The notes below the pieces were generated by a model. That model did no database searches. It saw only the letters and a program-made list of their open reading frames with translations, and was not told the DNA's origin. A DNA stretch of 64,000 nucleotides from Caenorhabditis elegans (taxonomy: Eukaryota > Nematoda > Chromadorea > Rhabditida > Rhabditidae): positions 19,035,501-19,099,500 of the forward strand of contig NC_003283.11 in the NCBI RefSeq assembly GCF_000002985.6, written 5' to 3'. How positions within the stretch are numbered: the first letter of the stretch is position 1; each line of letters starts with the position of its first letter. The position numbers and the translations under genes are program-made. Below are positions 33,121 through 46,000 of this stretch, piece by piece.

Positions 33121-36100
33121 CTATTTCTTCTTTTCAATTCCAGCCAATCTCTTGTTAACGTTGGCCAATTCTTCCTTATTCTCGTTAGACTTCTTCTCAT
33201 CACACAATGCATCCGAATACTTGCTGATTCTGTCAAGTGCCTCCAACCGTTTGACTACATCATTGAACATTGCCATTTGCTGATCGTAAATCTTCATGTC
33301 AAATCCATATTCCTTGATAAGACGGTACATGGTTCCCAGTGTCATCCAGTACAGCTGAGAATTGGTCTGAACTCCATTCCAACGATGCTCGTGCAAGTGT
33401 TTCAGAGCTTCAGTAAGTTCGATTGTCGGATCGGCTTCAACTTGACGGGCAAGGTACTCGGTTCCGATGAAGGCCATGGATCTTCCAATTCCATTTGAAC
33501 AATGCACCACGATTGGCTTCTGAATATCGATTTTATTCAATATTGAAGACCATCGATATTTATTGATTTTCAAAAAAAGTTCTATCGATTTGTTACAGAT
33601 TTATCAATGTTTTGAATAAAAAATCTAGTTTTTGTAATTATCGATTTTTCAAAAATCCAACCTCGCTTTTCTTGACCATTTCCATCAGCTCATATGTTTC
33701 AACATGACTCTTGGGAACACCACGTTCAGCCCATTGCGAATATTGATAGTGCGTCAGAGTTCTCGCCGCAAATTTTCCGCTGGAAATAAGGAAAGTTGTT
33801 TTTCGAAACGAAACATGGAAATACTCACGTTGAATCGGCAACTTTGAAGGATCTTCGCATAATGTTCTTTTGCACAATAAAATCCATATTTGTCATCTTG
33901 ATCATGAACCGTCCGACTTGCAAATCATTTCTCGGCCACATAGGAAGATAGTCGTTGTGAATGTTTTTCCAATATTCAACTTTTCGACCAACCATCACAA
34001 TATGCTCAACTTCGTATTGCATGCACATTGCCCAAAAATCTTCACATGTCGCATTGATGGGACTCTGTAACACGGCAAGGAATATTGATGTTCAACAAAA
34101 CATCTGCAGAAATCGATAAAATCGATAGTTGTCGAAAAATCAATAATTCTCCCATTTTGCGCATCGATAAAGCATACTCTTGTGAGCAATGGTAAACACC
34201 CTACTCAAAAAATATAGGTTATACCTGAGTAGCAATGAAGCGATGTGGATGACCAGGTGTCGGAACCCAGTTGGCATGAATTGGGGCCCGTTTCCCATCG
34301 ACAATCACCTCTACAGCGGTTGATGGCTTACATGGTACAGTGGGATATCTGGAATAAGACTTAAAAATGATAGAATTGACTATAAATAAAAATAAGGATA
34401 CCTGTGCTTATCCTCCGGCAAGTATGCATACGACTCAGTAATATGATCCTTATCAATCGTTGTCACATTTACATTTTCGATCGTCGTATTGTAGAATTTG
34501 GCCGGTTTATGATCATCCTTGTTAGGCAGACTCATGGTCCATAATTCGACCTTCTTTACCTTCAACAGTTTCTCTGCCTCATTGTCCATTTCTTTCTGCT
34601 TACGTCGGGCTTCCGATCTGTCTTTCCTTTCCTGATTTTCTGCATTCAGCATGGCAATCTTTTCCTGACCCTCCTTGACTTTCTTGGCGTCTTCAGCTCT
34701 TTCCTTCCGTCGCTCTTCTTCTGCGGATTTGATCTTTTGCTCTTCAGCCTTCACCTTCTCTTTTTCTATTTTCACTTTCTCTTCCTCAGCCTTCAGCCTT
34801 TCCTCTTCAGCTTTCACTTTTTCCTTATTCCTTTCCTTTTCCACCTTCACCTTCTCTTCTTCTGCCTTGAGCCGTTCCTCTTCTTTTTTCACTTTTTCCC
34901 TTTCTGCCTTGACTCTTTCTTCCTCTTCTTTTATCGCTCTCATCCTCTCTCTTTCAGCAATCAGCTTCTCGTTCTCTTCTTCAGCTTCTTTCTCTTTACG
35001 CTTCTCCTCTCTTTTACGATACCAAATAAAGACTATTCCACCAATCACGAGAGCAACAAGTATCAAGACCACAGGAATGACAACGAAAAGTCTGAAATTG
35101 AACATGATTAGTGTCGCAGTAAATAGAATTTTGCGCCAAAATTTTGTTTCTAACAAAATTTCAATGTCCCGCCAAAATTTTTTTTTCAGGAAACTTGAAT
35201 TTTGTGTCAAAATGAATTTAACTGTTTAAAACAACTCACATCGGAAAATCACTTGACTCATCGCTAACAGTGCTCACAGTGCTCGATCCAACAGCAGCAG
35301 CTGCTCCAGTACCTGTTCCACTTCCAGTCGGTCCAGTACCAGTATCACCACTCGGACCACCACTACCATTACCATTGCCAGTACCTCCTGTATTGACACC
35401 ACCACTATTACTCTGAGGATTTGGAGGAGGAACACTGATTGTCTGTTGAGAAGCAAAGAACAATTGCAAAAAGTTATCAAACGACTGGAATGCTGATGGA
35501 ACATTCTGAAATTGTGTTGAATGACTTGAGAACTGCAAATCCAACACGGCAATCTTTTCGAGAGTTTCTTTGACGGCAAGTAGATCAGATTTAGTGTATC
35601 TTTTCTTTCTTCGTTTCACAGAGGATGCAACAAGTGAACCGATCAATATCTCCAGTGCTTTCGACTTCTTTACTGCATCAATCTGGACATCAGGAATTGA
35701 AGCCAAGTTCTTCAAAGGTGTACTGTAGCTGGAAAGTGTGTGAACATTTGATACATCAATCTTTGACAGGAAATCCTTAGACTTTGCAATTGCACCTTCC
35801 AATGAACTAATGTCATGATTGTGGTTTCCCCAAAGACTTTGCAGTTCAGACTTGTCAGCAGCTTTGTCAATTTCAACTCTTACAATTCCGTCGACACCTT
35901 TGAGCTTGTTAATTGAAGATTCTAGATCCAAAAGACTAAAAACACTTCGAAGAGCACTTGCTGAATGACCGATTCCATCGGATTGATTCAATGACTCCAG
36001 AGACATCTGATTCAGTTCAAGTGTCACATTCTTTACACCTTTCTTCATTGCATCAGGAATTGATTTCACTGTTGGAAGAGCATCAGAGAACTGAGCTACT

Positions 36101-38673
36101 GATGTTGCAGACTGCTGAACACTTTCCAATAGTTTGTCATCTAACAGTCTCAACTTCTGAATTGTCTTCAATGCTTCAGAGATCACCAGAGATTCGTTTT
36201 TAAGATTCTGAAGGCATTTGTTAACATTAATTTCGGCAGTGATAACTTTTTTCAAGTTTTCGTCTTTCCTGAATACATCTGATATTTTTGAAAACACATC
36301 ATTTTTCAGACTATCCAATCGAACTGCTTTAAACTGATTCTCAATACCTTTCACACTTTCCTGAATCTTTGTCAAACTTATATTGTTACTTCTTATGTTC
36401 TTCACAATTTCGATCACTTCCATCTCTGATTGTGTCCGATTATTGATATCAGTAAAATTCAAGGATTCCACAAATGCAGCAACGTCCGTCTCCAACTGAT
36501 CCAAGTCAAGCGTTTGGGTGAAATTGTAAAATGCAGTGAAATGATCGCTAACAATTTTGACGTTATTTATGAATTCAATTCCTTTTGATCGATAGTCATC
36601 TGAGTATTTTCTGCCTTCGTGGTCACAACCCTCATATTTTTCCATAACGTCAACGGAAGAATTAGCATTAACTGGAATGAAGTACGGCTCATCCTTGAAT
36701 TGCTGGAACTTTGTATGCTCTGGAAAGGGAACCTTCAACTTCTTGTTGACAGCTTGCAAAGTTTCAAAAGCAGAGAATATTGGTTTCAAGCTTTTCCGAA
36801 TACTTTGTCCATCCACTTCAGTTGCATTTGTCATCTCAAAGAACCACTGATTTTTTACATCATCTGTGAGTTGTTCCAATCCAATTAATTCAAGTGAGAA
36901 TCCAGAAGTGTACTTTCTTGAAGGAATTGAAACCAGACGATCGGAAAGCTTCGAGACAGTCATCATATCACTTCTAGATGCTTCGTTAACTGCACTCAAT
37001 GCGGATACCAGTTCAATATTAGTTTTAATTGCATCTTCTACTTTTTTCGAGTACAATGCAATGTAATTCTGACGAAGAGCCGAGAGTTTGATCACTGTAT
37101 CCAATGACTTGAATATATTGGGTCCATTGTGAAGGATATCAAATGATGTTCGATTGAGTGTCTTGATTTCTGTGAGAAGGACTTTCAATGATTGGAATGT
37201 CTCATTGAATACTTTCAATTTTGCCGACCCAGTGATTGGAAAAGATGTATCCTTTAAGCTTGATTTCAAGATACTTGTAATGTGTTCATTAAATCCATCA
37301 AACTACTCTGCTGTATTTTCGAACAATGAAGAATTGATATCGGTTTGACAATTTTCCACTGCATTGAAATATTCCACACTTCCAGTCAAATTAGTCACAT
37401 CAGAAATGGGTTCCGACCTGAGACGATATTCCTCCCACTCCAAAGCTCGAGTTTCCATTTTAGTGGTCTTATCATTTGCAGCAACTTTCTGTCGGACCTC
37501 TTTCAACTTCTTGATCAACTCCAAGATCTTATCAGGTTTATAATTGATTAGATCGGAAACATTGGCAGATCCTAAATTAAGCATCTCACCGACAACTTCA
37601 TCAATTTGAATTGTTCCATTCATTAATCCAGCTTGCAGGGTAATTCCGTTGGCGATGTGAGCAATGATGGTGATGTGATCGAGGTAGTCCGTTGGTTTTG
37701 TAGATGCTGAAAAATCGATATTCATTGGAAAAAAAAATCAATAATGTGTTTTTGAAAAATCAATATTTTTTTATCAAAAAATCGATTTTTTTTTTTCAAA
37801 AAAATCTATACTAATTATTCAAAAAATAAAAAAACGTTTTTTTGTAAAAATCGATAATTTTCACGTGAAAAAAAATCGATAATCATTTTTGAAAAGTCGA
37901 TAATTTTTCTTGAAAAATCAATAATTTTTCTTGAAAAAATCAATAATTTTTTGTTGAAAAATCGATATTTTTGTGAAAATCGATAATTTAGTTTGGCCTG
38001 TGCACGCCAGTGCCAGTGGCCAACGCGCGAGAAATTCGCATATTACGGTAAGTTACATAGGCGACCACGACGCGACACGCGCCGCACCCAAAAATTATGA
38101 AAAACTGTAACTCAGCTGCCAATGAAGCTAGAGCTTCGCAAATTTTTGTTCAGGTAATTAAATTACCGCGCAACGCGTTGAAACTATTTATCTACCTTGG
38201 CACAATTCTCGTGCCTTGGCGCTTTTCTCGATCACTCCAAAAAATAATAAATACTTGAGCAATAAATTGAAAACAGCGTATTACGGTTGCACAAACAATT
38301 TCAGAACTCTACGACCATTCTGAGCAAAGTTACAAAAGATTTAATTTTCAAAAGCAACCGCGACGCGACACGCGACGCGCCCAAAAATTATGAAAAATTG
38401 CAACTCAGTTGCCAATGAAGCTAGAGCTATGAAAATTTTTGTGTACACTTTTGCTACATTGCTTAGAGTTTTGCAACTGTTTATGTACCTTGGCGCAATT
38501 ATCGTAGGTAACATACCTTTTACAGAAACATTCGAGTTCGCTGGGCCAAGTGTGGTGCCGTTGAAGGAATACAGCTTGCAGAACATAAGAAGTAGTACTG
38601 AAAATATCGATTGTTTTGTACTTCTGAAAGATTACCCAGACTTACCGGTTTTGAATATCAAAAAAATATTCAT
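33121..38673 (-). CDS. WSN-domain receptor-like protein tyrosine phosphatase, with in-frame stop
   Basis: Eight exons: 38646-38673, 38517-38597, 35240-37706, 34402-35091, 34225-34348, 33829-34064, 33662-33779 and 33121-33519 (TAG). All phases close for 1381 codons, except that a TAG interrupts exon 3 at 37303-37305 (codon 171). Order: signal peptide (MNIFLIFK...), WSN-type nematode domain (about 55-90, NGITLQAGLMNGTI), long helical ectodomain, Gly/Ser/Thr-rich stretch, one membrane helix (about 863-885), a Lys/Glu-rich coiled coil, and a PTP domain. The PTP domain shows FIATQSP, WAERGVP in place of WPDxGVP, and HCSNGIGRS with the catalytic Cys and Arg (CX5R). The stop may be removed by a 57-nt in-frame intron (GTGGAA...GAGTAG) or may be a true nonsense change. 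The WPD acid is Glu, so activity is uncertain. I do not know the gene name. Confidence 0.75.
37985..38500. repeat. GCGACGCGACACGCG / GCGCCAAGG repeat in phosphatase intron 2
   Basis: Two tandem ~300-bp copies of CGACGCGACACGCGNCGC, CCCAAAAATTATGAAAAA and CAGTTGCCAATGAAGCTAG. The same sequence in reverse is found at 41735-42600 and near 44000. Confidence 0.7.
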
Positions 38674-39230
38674 CTTGCTTCGCTTCAGTTACCAATTCAA
38701 TATTTGCTGTGAAGTTATCGATTATCGATTGAAGACTGATTGATTTGTTGTTTTTTGATGATTACAATTCAAAGGTCAATGGGGGGTAATACGTTGGCAA
38801 TCACGTGAGGTCATTATTTATTTTTATTCTCAACTTTTGAAAATTTCATATTTTTCCCGTGTTTTTTCTAATTTTTTTAAATTTCCGGTAAAAGTTCATT
38901 TTTAGAAGTTTCAGGGGGGGGGGGGGGGCACGTGAAGTCATTTTTCGGAAAAAAACAATTTTTATTATAAAATTTGGAAAAATCAATAAATTCATTAATT
39001 TTTTAGTTGGAAGAATCGTGCCTGCCCTACCTACATGCCTACCTCATGCCAGCATAACTACGTACCTTCCTATTGCTCCCATACTTTATGCCTTGCATAT
39101 ATATATCTAGTGCCTACTTCATACCTGCCTACCTCATGCCTACCGGCAAAAAATACCTACCCATAGGCCTAGTCTAGCTCAGAAATTTTTTTCCAACAAT
39201 TCTGGTTGTTAGTTTTGCTGAAATTTTTTT
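38674..39230. other. Intergenic with G15 tract and CTGCCTACC repeats
   Basis: 38914-38928 is an unbroken run of 15 G. 39015-39180 is a patch of TGCCTACCTCATGCC-like words, loosely repeated. No gene recognised. Confidence 0.6.
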
Positions 39231-41060
39231 CGAACAAATCTCACAAATTATCGATTTTTTATTAAAATTTCACAAATTATCGATTTTTTTTGAAATTTTT
39301 GAAATTATTGATTTTTTTGAAATTCCACAAATTATTGATTTTTTGAAATTTCTTAAATTATTAATTTTTTTGAAATTTCACAAATTATCGAATTTTTTTT
39401 TGAAATTTCACAAATTATCGATTTTTTTGAAATTTCACAAATTATCGATTTTTTTAAATTTCACAAATTATTGATTTTTTGAAATTTCACAAATTATCGA
39501 TTTTTTGAAATTTCACAAATTATTGATTTTTTGAAATTTCACAAATTATTGATTTTTTGAAATTTCACAAATTATCGATTTTTTTTGAAATTTCTTAAAT
39601 TATTGATTTTTTTGAAATTTCACAAATTATTGATTTTTTGAAATTTCACAAATTATTGATTTTTTGAAATTTCACAAATTATTGATTTTTTGAAATTTCA
39701 CAAATTATCGATTTTTTTTGAAATTTCTTAAATTATTGATTTTTTTGAAATTTCACAAATTATTGATTTTTTGAAATTTCACAAATTATTGATTTTTTGA
39801 AATTTCACAAATTATCGATTTTTTGAAATTTCACAAATTATTGATTTTTTGAAATTTCACAAATTATCGATTTTTTTTGAAATTTTTGAAATTATTGATT
39901 TTTTTGAAATTCCACAAATTATTGATTTTTTGAAATTTCTTAAATTATTAATTTTTTTGAAATTTCACAAATTATCGAATTTTTTTTTGAAATTTCACAA
40001 ATTATCGATTTTTTTGAAATTTCACAAATTATCGATTTTTTTAAATTTCACAAATTATTGATTTTTTGAAATTTCACAAATTATCGATTTTTTGAAATTT
40101 CACAAATTATTGATTTTTTGAAATTTCACAAATTATTGATTTTTTGAAATTTCACAAATTATCGATTTTTTTTGAAATTTCTTAAAATATTGATTTTTTT
40201 GAAATTTCACAAATTATTGATTTTTTGAAATTTCACAAATTATTGATTTTTTGAAATTTCACGAATTATCAATTTTTTTGAAATTTCACAAATTATCGAT
40301 TTTTTGAAATTTCCACAAATTATTGATTTTTTGAAATTTCTTAAATTATTAATTTTTTTGAAATTTCACAAATTATCGAATTTTTTTTTGAAATTTCACA
40401 AATTATCGATTTTTTTGAAATTTCACAAATTATCGATTTTTTTAAATTTCACAAATTATTGATTTTTTGAAATTTCACAAATTATCGATTTTTTGAAATT
40501 TCACAAATTATTGATTTTTTGAAATTTCACAAATTATTGATTTTTTGAAATTTCACAAATTATCGATTTTTTTTGAAATTTCTTAAAATATTGATTTTTT
40601 TGAAATTTCACAAATTATTGATTTTTTGAAATTTCACAAATTATTGATTTTTTGAAATTTCACGAATTATCAATTTTTTTGAAATTTCACAAATTATCGA
40701 TTTTTTGAAATTTCACAAATTATTGATTTTTTGAAATTTCACAAATTATTGATTTTTTGAAATTTCACAAATTATCGATTTTTTGAAATTTCACAAATTA
40801 TTGATTTTTTGAAATTTCACAAATTATCGTTTTTTTTTGAAATTTCTTAAAATATTGATTTTTTGAAATTTCACAAATTATTGATTTTTTGAAATTTCTT
40901 AAATTATTGATTTTTTTGAAATTTCACGAATTATCGATTTGTTTGAAATTTCACAAATTATCGATTTTTTTGAAATTTCACAAATTATCGATTTTTTTTT
41001 GAAATTTCTTAAAATATTGATTTTTTTGAAAATATTGATATTTTTTCTTAAAATATTGAT
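39230..41060. repeat. AT-rich minisatellite, GAAATTTCACAAATTATCGATTTTTT units
   Basis: About 68 units of 26-28 bp with TTGATT/TCGATT variation, organised in larger blocks of about 450-500 bp that recur (compare 39290-39480 with 39880-40070 and 40300-40500). Related to the 24-bp minisatellite at 30330-31240. No coding content. Confidence 0.9.
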
Positions 41061-41167
41061 TTTTCGCTTTTCTCGTGCAAACACCAAAACCGTGTAAAAA
41101 TATTTTATTTTTCCAGAGAACGGCCACAAAAGTTGCACACTTCATTATCCACGACAATTGATTTATT

Positions 41168-42654
41168 TCAAAATATTTCAGAATTCCAGGATTTCAGCCG
41201 ATTTGGGTGACTTTTTTGAACTTTTCCGTGATTGGCTTCCATGTGAATTTGGACGGCTTCATCTTCTTCAAGACAATCAATTTTTCGATATTTTTTCAAA
41301 ATTTCCATTGTCAAATTGTGAAGCTTTTCTGAAAAAAAAATGTTTTTGGAAATTTTCAGAATTATCGATTTTTCGTACTCGTACCTTCATTTTCAAAAGT
41401 TCCTTGAAAATAGAAATCCGCCAGAAATCGCTGGGGAACCACATTTTCCATGTGAAATTTTCGAAAGTCTGCTAGGTTTTTCTCCAGTTTTCTGTGATCG
41501 TTCGGATGGAGGTTGAGAACTGAAAAAAAAACAAATTATTGATTTTTTAATACACAAAAATCGATAATTACCATATTTCTCTAAAAGTTCGTCATATGGC
41601 TTGTCGATAAAAATTCGGTATTGAAAATTTTGGAATTTCGTCGATTTTTGAACTGGCGTGATATAGAATTTGGGGCCCGGGAGTTGTTGGGCAAGCTTTT
41701 GGCATAGGATTTTCTGAAAATAAGAAGTGTATTAAGAAATGCGCCAGGACGTCAAAGATGGGCACAAAAAATTTCAGAACACTGGTGCCACGGCGAACAA
41801 AGTTACAGCTAACCAAAATTTTTGGCAAGCGTGGCGTGTCACGTCGCGGTTGCCTATGAAAATTTAAACTTTTGTAGTTTTTCTCAAAATAGTCATAGAG
41901 CGTTGAAATCTGTTGTATTACCTAAATACACCGTTTTCAACTTATTGGTTAAACATTGGTAAATTTCGGGAGTGATCGAGAAATGCGCCAAGGCACGAGA
42001 ATTGCGTCAAGGCACAAAACAGCGGCAAACTTATAAGCGTTGTATCTAAAACGTACACAAAAATTTTCAAAGCGCTATATCCATTGGCAGCTGAGTTACA
42101 GTATTTCACAATTTTTGATAAGCGTCGCGTGTCGCGTCGCGGTCGTCCAAAAAACTTCAAATCCGTGTAACTTTGCTTCAAGTAGCCGTAGAGCCTTGAA
42201 ATTTTTTGTGCTACCGTAATACGCCGTTTTCAGCTTATTGGTCAAACATTGATCATTTTCGGGGATGATTGCGAAATGCGCCAAGGCACGAGATATGCGT
42301 CAAGGCACAAAAACATTGGCAATACTATAGGCGTTGTATTTAAAACGTACACAAAATTTTTCAAAGCGCTATCTCCATTGGCAGCTGAGTTACAGTCCTT
42401 CATAATTTTTGGTAAGCGTCGCGTGTCGCGTCGCGGTCTATACATGAATTTCAAACCTCCGCAATTATGCTTAAATTGATCGTAGAGTTCTCAAACTTTT
42501 TGTGTGAAGTATACACTCAATTTTTAACGATTTAAACCGAAAAGTGTGCATTGGCGCATTTCTCGTGCCTTGGCGCATTTTTCGTGAGCACACTCACCTT
42601 TCCAGATCCAATTCCACCGAATATTCCAACCAAAAATTGATGATTTTTTGTCAT
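41168..42654 (-). CDS. Small P-loop protein, unrecognised family
   Basis: Four exons: 42598-42654, 41572-41713, 41385-41519 and 41168-41328 (TGA); every GT-AG junction and phase closes, giving 164 aa. AATAAA follows the stop directly (41162-41167). Residues 10-20 read GIFGGIGSGKK, a Walker A nucleotide-binding loop like that of dephospho-CoA and small-molecule kinases, but with Lys where Ser/Thr normally follows the GK lysine. The remainder (KFYITPVQK, FIDKPYDELLEKY, NLHPNDHRKLEKNL, DFRKFHMENVVPQRFL) is polar and largely helical, and I do not recognise it. A cytoplasmic nucleotide-binding protein or kinase relative is the best guess. Intron 1 (about 880 bp) is filled with GCGCCAAGG repeats. 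The exons are short, so the gene is easily missed by ORF length. Confidence 0.7.
41735..42595. repeat. Tandem ~300-bp GCGCCAAGGCACGAG repeats in P-loop gene intron
   Basis: Three units (about 41735-41860, 41870-42150, 42160-42440) containing CGCGTGTCGCGTCGCGGTC, AAATGCGCCAAGGCACGAGA and CCATTGGCAGCTGAGTTACAG. Same family as in the phosphatase intron, in opposite orientation. Confidence 0.75.
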
Positions 42655-42977
42655 GAGGAGTTTTATTACAAAAAACCAAGCAAAATACGAAAACTGCCAA
42701 GAAAACTGAGAAAATTGGCACTAGGAGGTGCTGACTGAGAGGGGGAGGGGGAAGAAGCTTCTCCCCATAATTAGCTTTCAATTCTCATGGGGACTGGAAG
42801 GTGTGTGCTCTTGGATAATTGAAAATACAAGAATTTACATTTTTCTGTAAAATATTCGAGGAAAAAAAAATTGAGTTTTTGCAACTTTAAAAAAATTTGA
42901 AAAAAAATCCAAAAAAAAATTTTGTTGAAAAATTGGATTTTTCAATCAATAATAGTTTCAAACAAAATATTAATTGT
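42655..42977. other. Intergenic spacer between P-loop gene and nuclear receptor 1
   Basis: About 320 bp between the P-loop gene start codon and the polyadenylation signal of the receptor gene on the same strand. Too long and AT-rich to suggest an operon. Nothing else recognised. Confidence 0.5.
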
Positions 42978-43012
42978 TTTATTCACAAATTATTAACACA
43001 AAAATTTCATTC

Positions 43013-46000
43013 CTAGTGAAACCCAGAATCCAGGAACATTTCTGGGTGTGAGAATTCCAATTTCAGTACTCCAAAACAGCGTATAAGTTGCATGCGTTCT
43101 CGTCCTTTTCGAATATTTTCCTAGAAAAAAGTTATGTGGACGGTTAAATATATATTTACAATATCGATTTTTTGAAAAATTTGAAAAAAAAAGTTTTTTG
43201 GCCTACCTGAATCGAATTATTGACTTGCATCATTTTTGCCAATCTTCCTGCATATCTCAACATCCCCAAATCCTTTATATAATAGTCATGTAGATCATTC
43301 GATAAAACCGTCAAAAATCGATCGCAAACTTCCAAAATCCGGCCCTGATATCGATTTCCTGCATATTGGAAGCACAACTGAGCCAGCATATAGGTTAACT
43401 CAATATCAGTAGGTGATAAGTCGTACAATGCCTGGGTGACGTCATATTGGTCACATGAAGAGTGGATCATGAATCTGGAAGGGATCGAGAATTGCGTCAA
43501 GGCACCGGAAATGCGCCAGCATTTCAAAGTTTTTCTGTTTAGACAGTTCTGAGTCTAGCAACCTAACAATTATGTGATTTGGTCAAAAACGACAGAAAAT
43601 ACGGCGGTATCGAAAAGTGCGTCAAGGCACCGAAAATGCGCCATAGCTAATATTATACTCATTTGAAAACTCTCGACAAGCCAAATTCAAAAAAATAAGT
43701 AATTAATAAATTCTGCCAAAAATGAACAAAATATGCCTGCATCGAGAATTGCGCCAAGGCACCGAAAATGCGTCAGCGCACTGAAAATGCGCTATAGCTG
43801 ATATTATACTCATTTAAAAGCTCTTGATGAGCCAAACTTAAAAACTTAAGTGATTAATAATTTCGGCCAAAAATGAACAGAATTTGACAGTATCGAGAGT
43901 TGCGCCAAGGCACCGAAAATGCGCTAAATCAAGTTCGTTATTATTCAATACTTTGAGAAAAAAAATCAAATCGACAGCGCCACTGGAAACAAACTTACAG
44001 CTTGTCAAAACATGAGCCATGCGGCGCGGTCGCGTCGCGGTCGCTTGGCAAACTATAAAGCTTTATAACTTGGCTCAAAATTGTTTTATTGAGTTGAGAT
44101 TGTTCGTGCATGATTCAAATTTAATGTTCAACAATTGGCAAAAAATTTGAACTCTTTACGCATTTCCGGTGACTTGGCGCATTTCTCGATACTGCCATAT
44201 TTTTGTCATTTTTAGTCCAATTTCGAATATTTTACAAGTTATTAGTTCAGTTCTTTAAAAGCTTCAATATGATATTAATATAAGCAGTGACGCACTTTTC
44301 GTGCGCTGACGCATTTTCGGTGCCTTGGCGCATTTCTCGATCCCTCCGTATTTTTGCTCATTTTTAGTCTGAATTTTTAATTTTTCCGCTTTTTGTGTTC
44401 TGTACAACATAATCTTTACAAAACACCTACCTTCTAAACTGCTCCAGCGGAAAATTGCTCAGCCACCTGGTATCCATATATACATGTTCTACGTCCACAA
44501 CGATGTCGCCCTGAAGCACAACATCGGTTTTCTTATAGCTTTGAGCAGTTTTTCGGTATTTAGCAGTTGCTGATAATTTTTCAAGACGGCTCCAAATATG
44601 CCATATAGATTGGAGAAGCTTCATCTGGAAATTTGAAAATTTTTCAAGAAAAAACTGATTTTTTTGGAAATTTTTTTGGAAATTTTTTTTTGAAATTTTC
44701 AAAATTTGATAACTACGTGAATTTTCAATTTTACAGGCTGGTTTTTATTTTAAAATGTAGAAAAAAGATTTTTTGAGAAAACATTTAAAAATGAGCAAAA
44801 TCGGTCAAAAAACTACAGTACCCCAGGAGTTTTTGTGGCGGGAGCCCCAACAAGAAAACTGAAAATTTCAAAAATTTTCAAAATCCCATAACTCTGTTAG
44901 TTTCCGACCATTTTTCATGTTTTTTGACTTAAAACGCTCACAATTTTTCAGATTTTAATATATAATTTGCACAAACCTGTAAATCTACATCCAATCTCCG
45001 GAAATCGTCAAAATGTGCAAGCCACGCGGCAACTTTTTTCACATAATACTCCCAGTTGGCAACGAGTTCCGCTTTTGCCACTTTCTCAGCCATTTTGAAT
45101 CTCGGTGCAATTATCTGATTTGGAAGGCCTAAACTAAGCTTTTTAAGCTGATTCCCTGCACAAAAACTCGGGCTCGCGGAGCCTTGGCTCAGGATTTTTG
45201 AGGCTTCTCCCAGCAGGCGGTGCAAATCGATTTCCGTTTTTTCCGAATTTTTTTCACTTAACATTACAAAATATGGCTTTCCTAGATATATTTCTAGTGA
45301 TTTTGGTATAGATACTGTAGGTTGGGGGTCCATGGGACAGATGACGTCACGGTTGTATTGGAAATCTGAAATTTGGGAGTTTTTGAGAGGTTCTCTTGGG
45401 GTACCGCAGTTTTTAAAGAAAATTTGAAAATTTTTACTGAAATTACTTTAAAAATAAGTTCTCTACGTGCTGAAGTTAAAATTAATTTTTAATAATAAAA
45501 ATGAACAAAGTTATGGAAGTTTCAAAATTTTCAAAATTTTCCAAAAAAAATTTTTTTGAAGTTTTGAGTCCCGCCACGAAAACTACAGGGGTACAGTAGA
45601 TTTTGACGACAACCTCGAAATTTTTTAGGAAATAGCTTTAAAAATAATTTTTTTACATGCCACATTTAATTTCAGGTCATAAGGCTGAAAATGAGCAAAG
45701 TTATGAAAGTTAGAAAATTTCGAAAATTTTCCAAATATAATTTTTTTTTAGAAGTTTTGCGTCCCGCCACGAAAACTTACGGGGTACTGTTTCTAGTAAT
45801 TTTTAAGCTTAAAGTATAACTTACTATTTGTCATCATTCCACCATTAAAACATTGTTGAAGCCGACACGGCTTGCAGAGAAATCTGAAATTCAAAAAAAA
45901 AATTGTAATTTTTTATGACAATTTTCAAAATCCTGCAACTTTGTCAGTTTTTCAAATTTTTCGCTAATTTTTAGCTCAAAATATAGAAAAAGTATTTTTC

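Noticed and set aside
34675-35229. Ser/Phe-rich plus-strand frame
   Set aside because: Antisense of the Lys/Glu-rich coiled-coil exon of the phosphatase.
41158-41475. 105-codon plus-strand frame
   Set aside because: Lies antisense to two well-supported exons of the P-loop gene.
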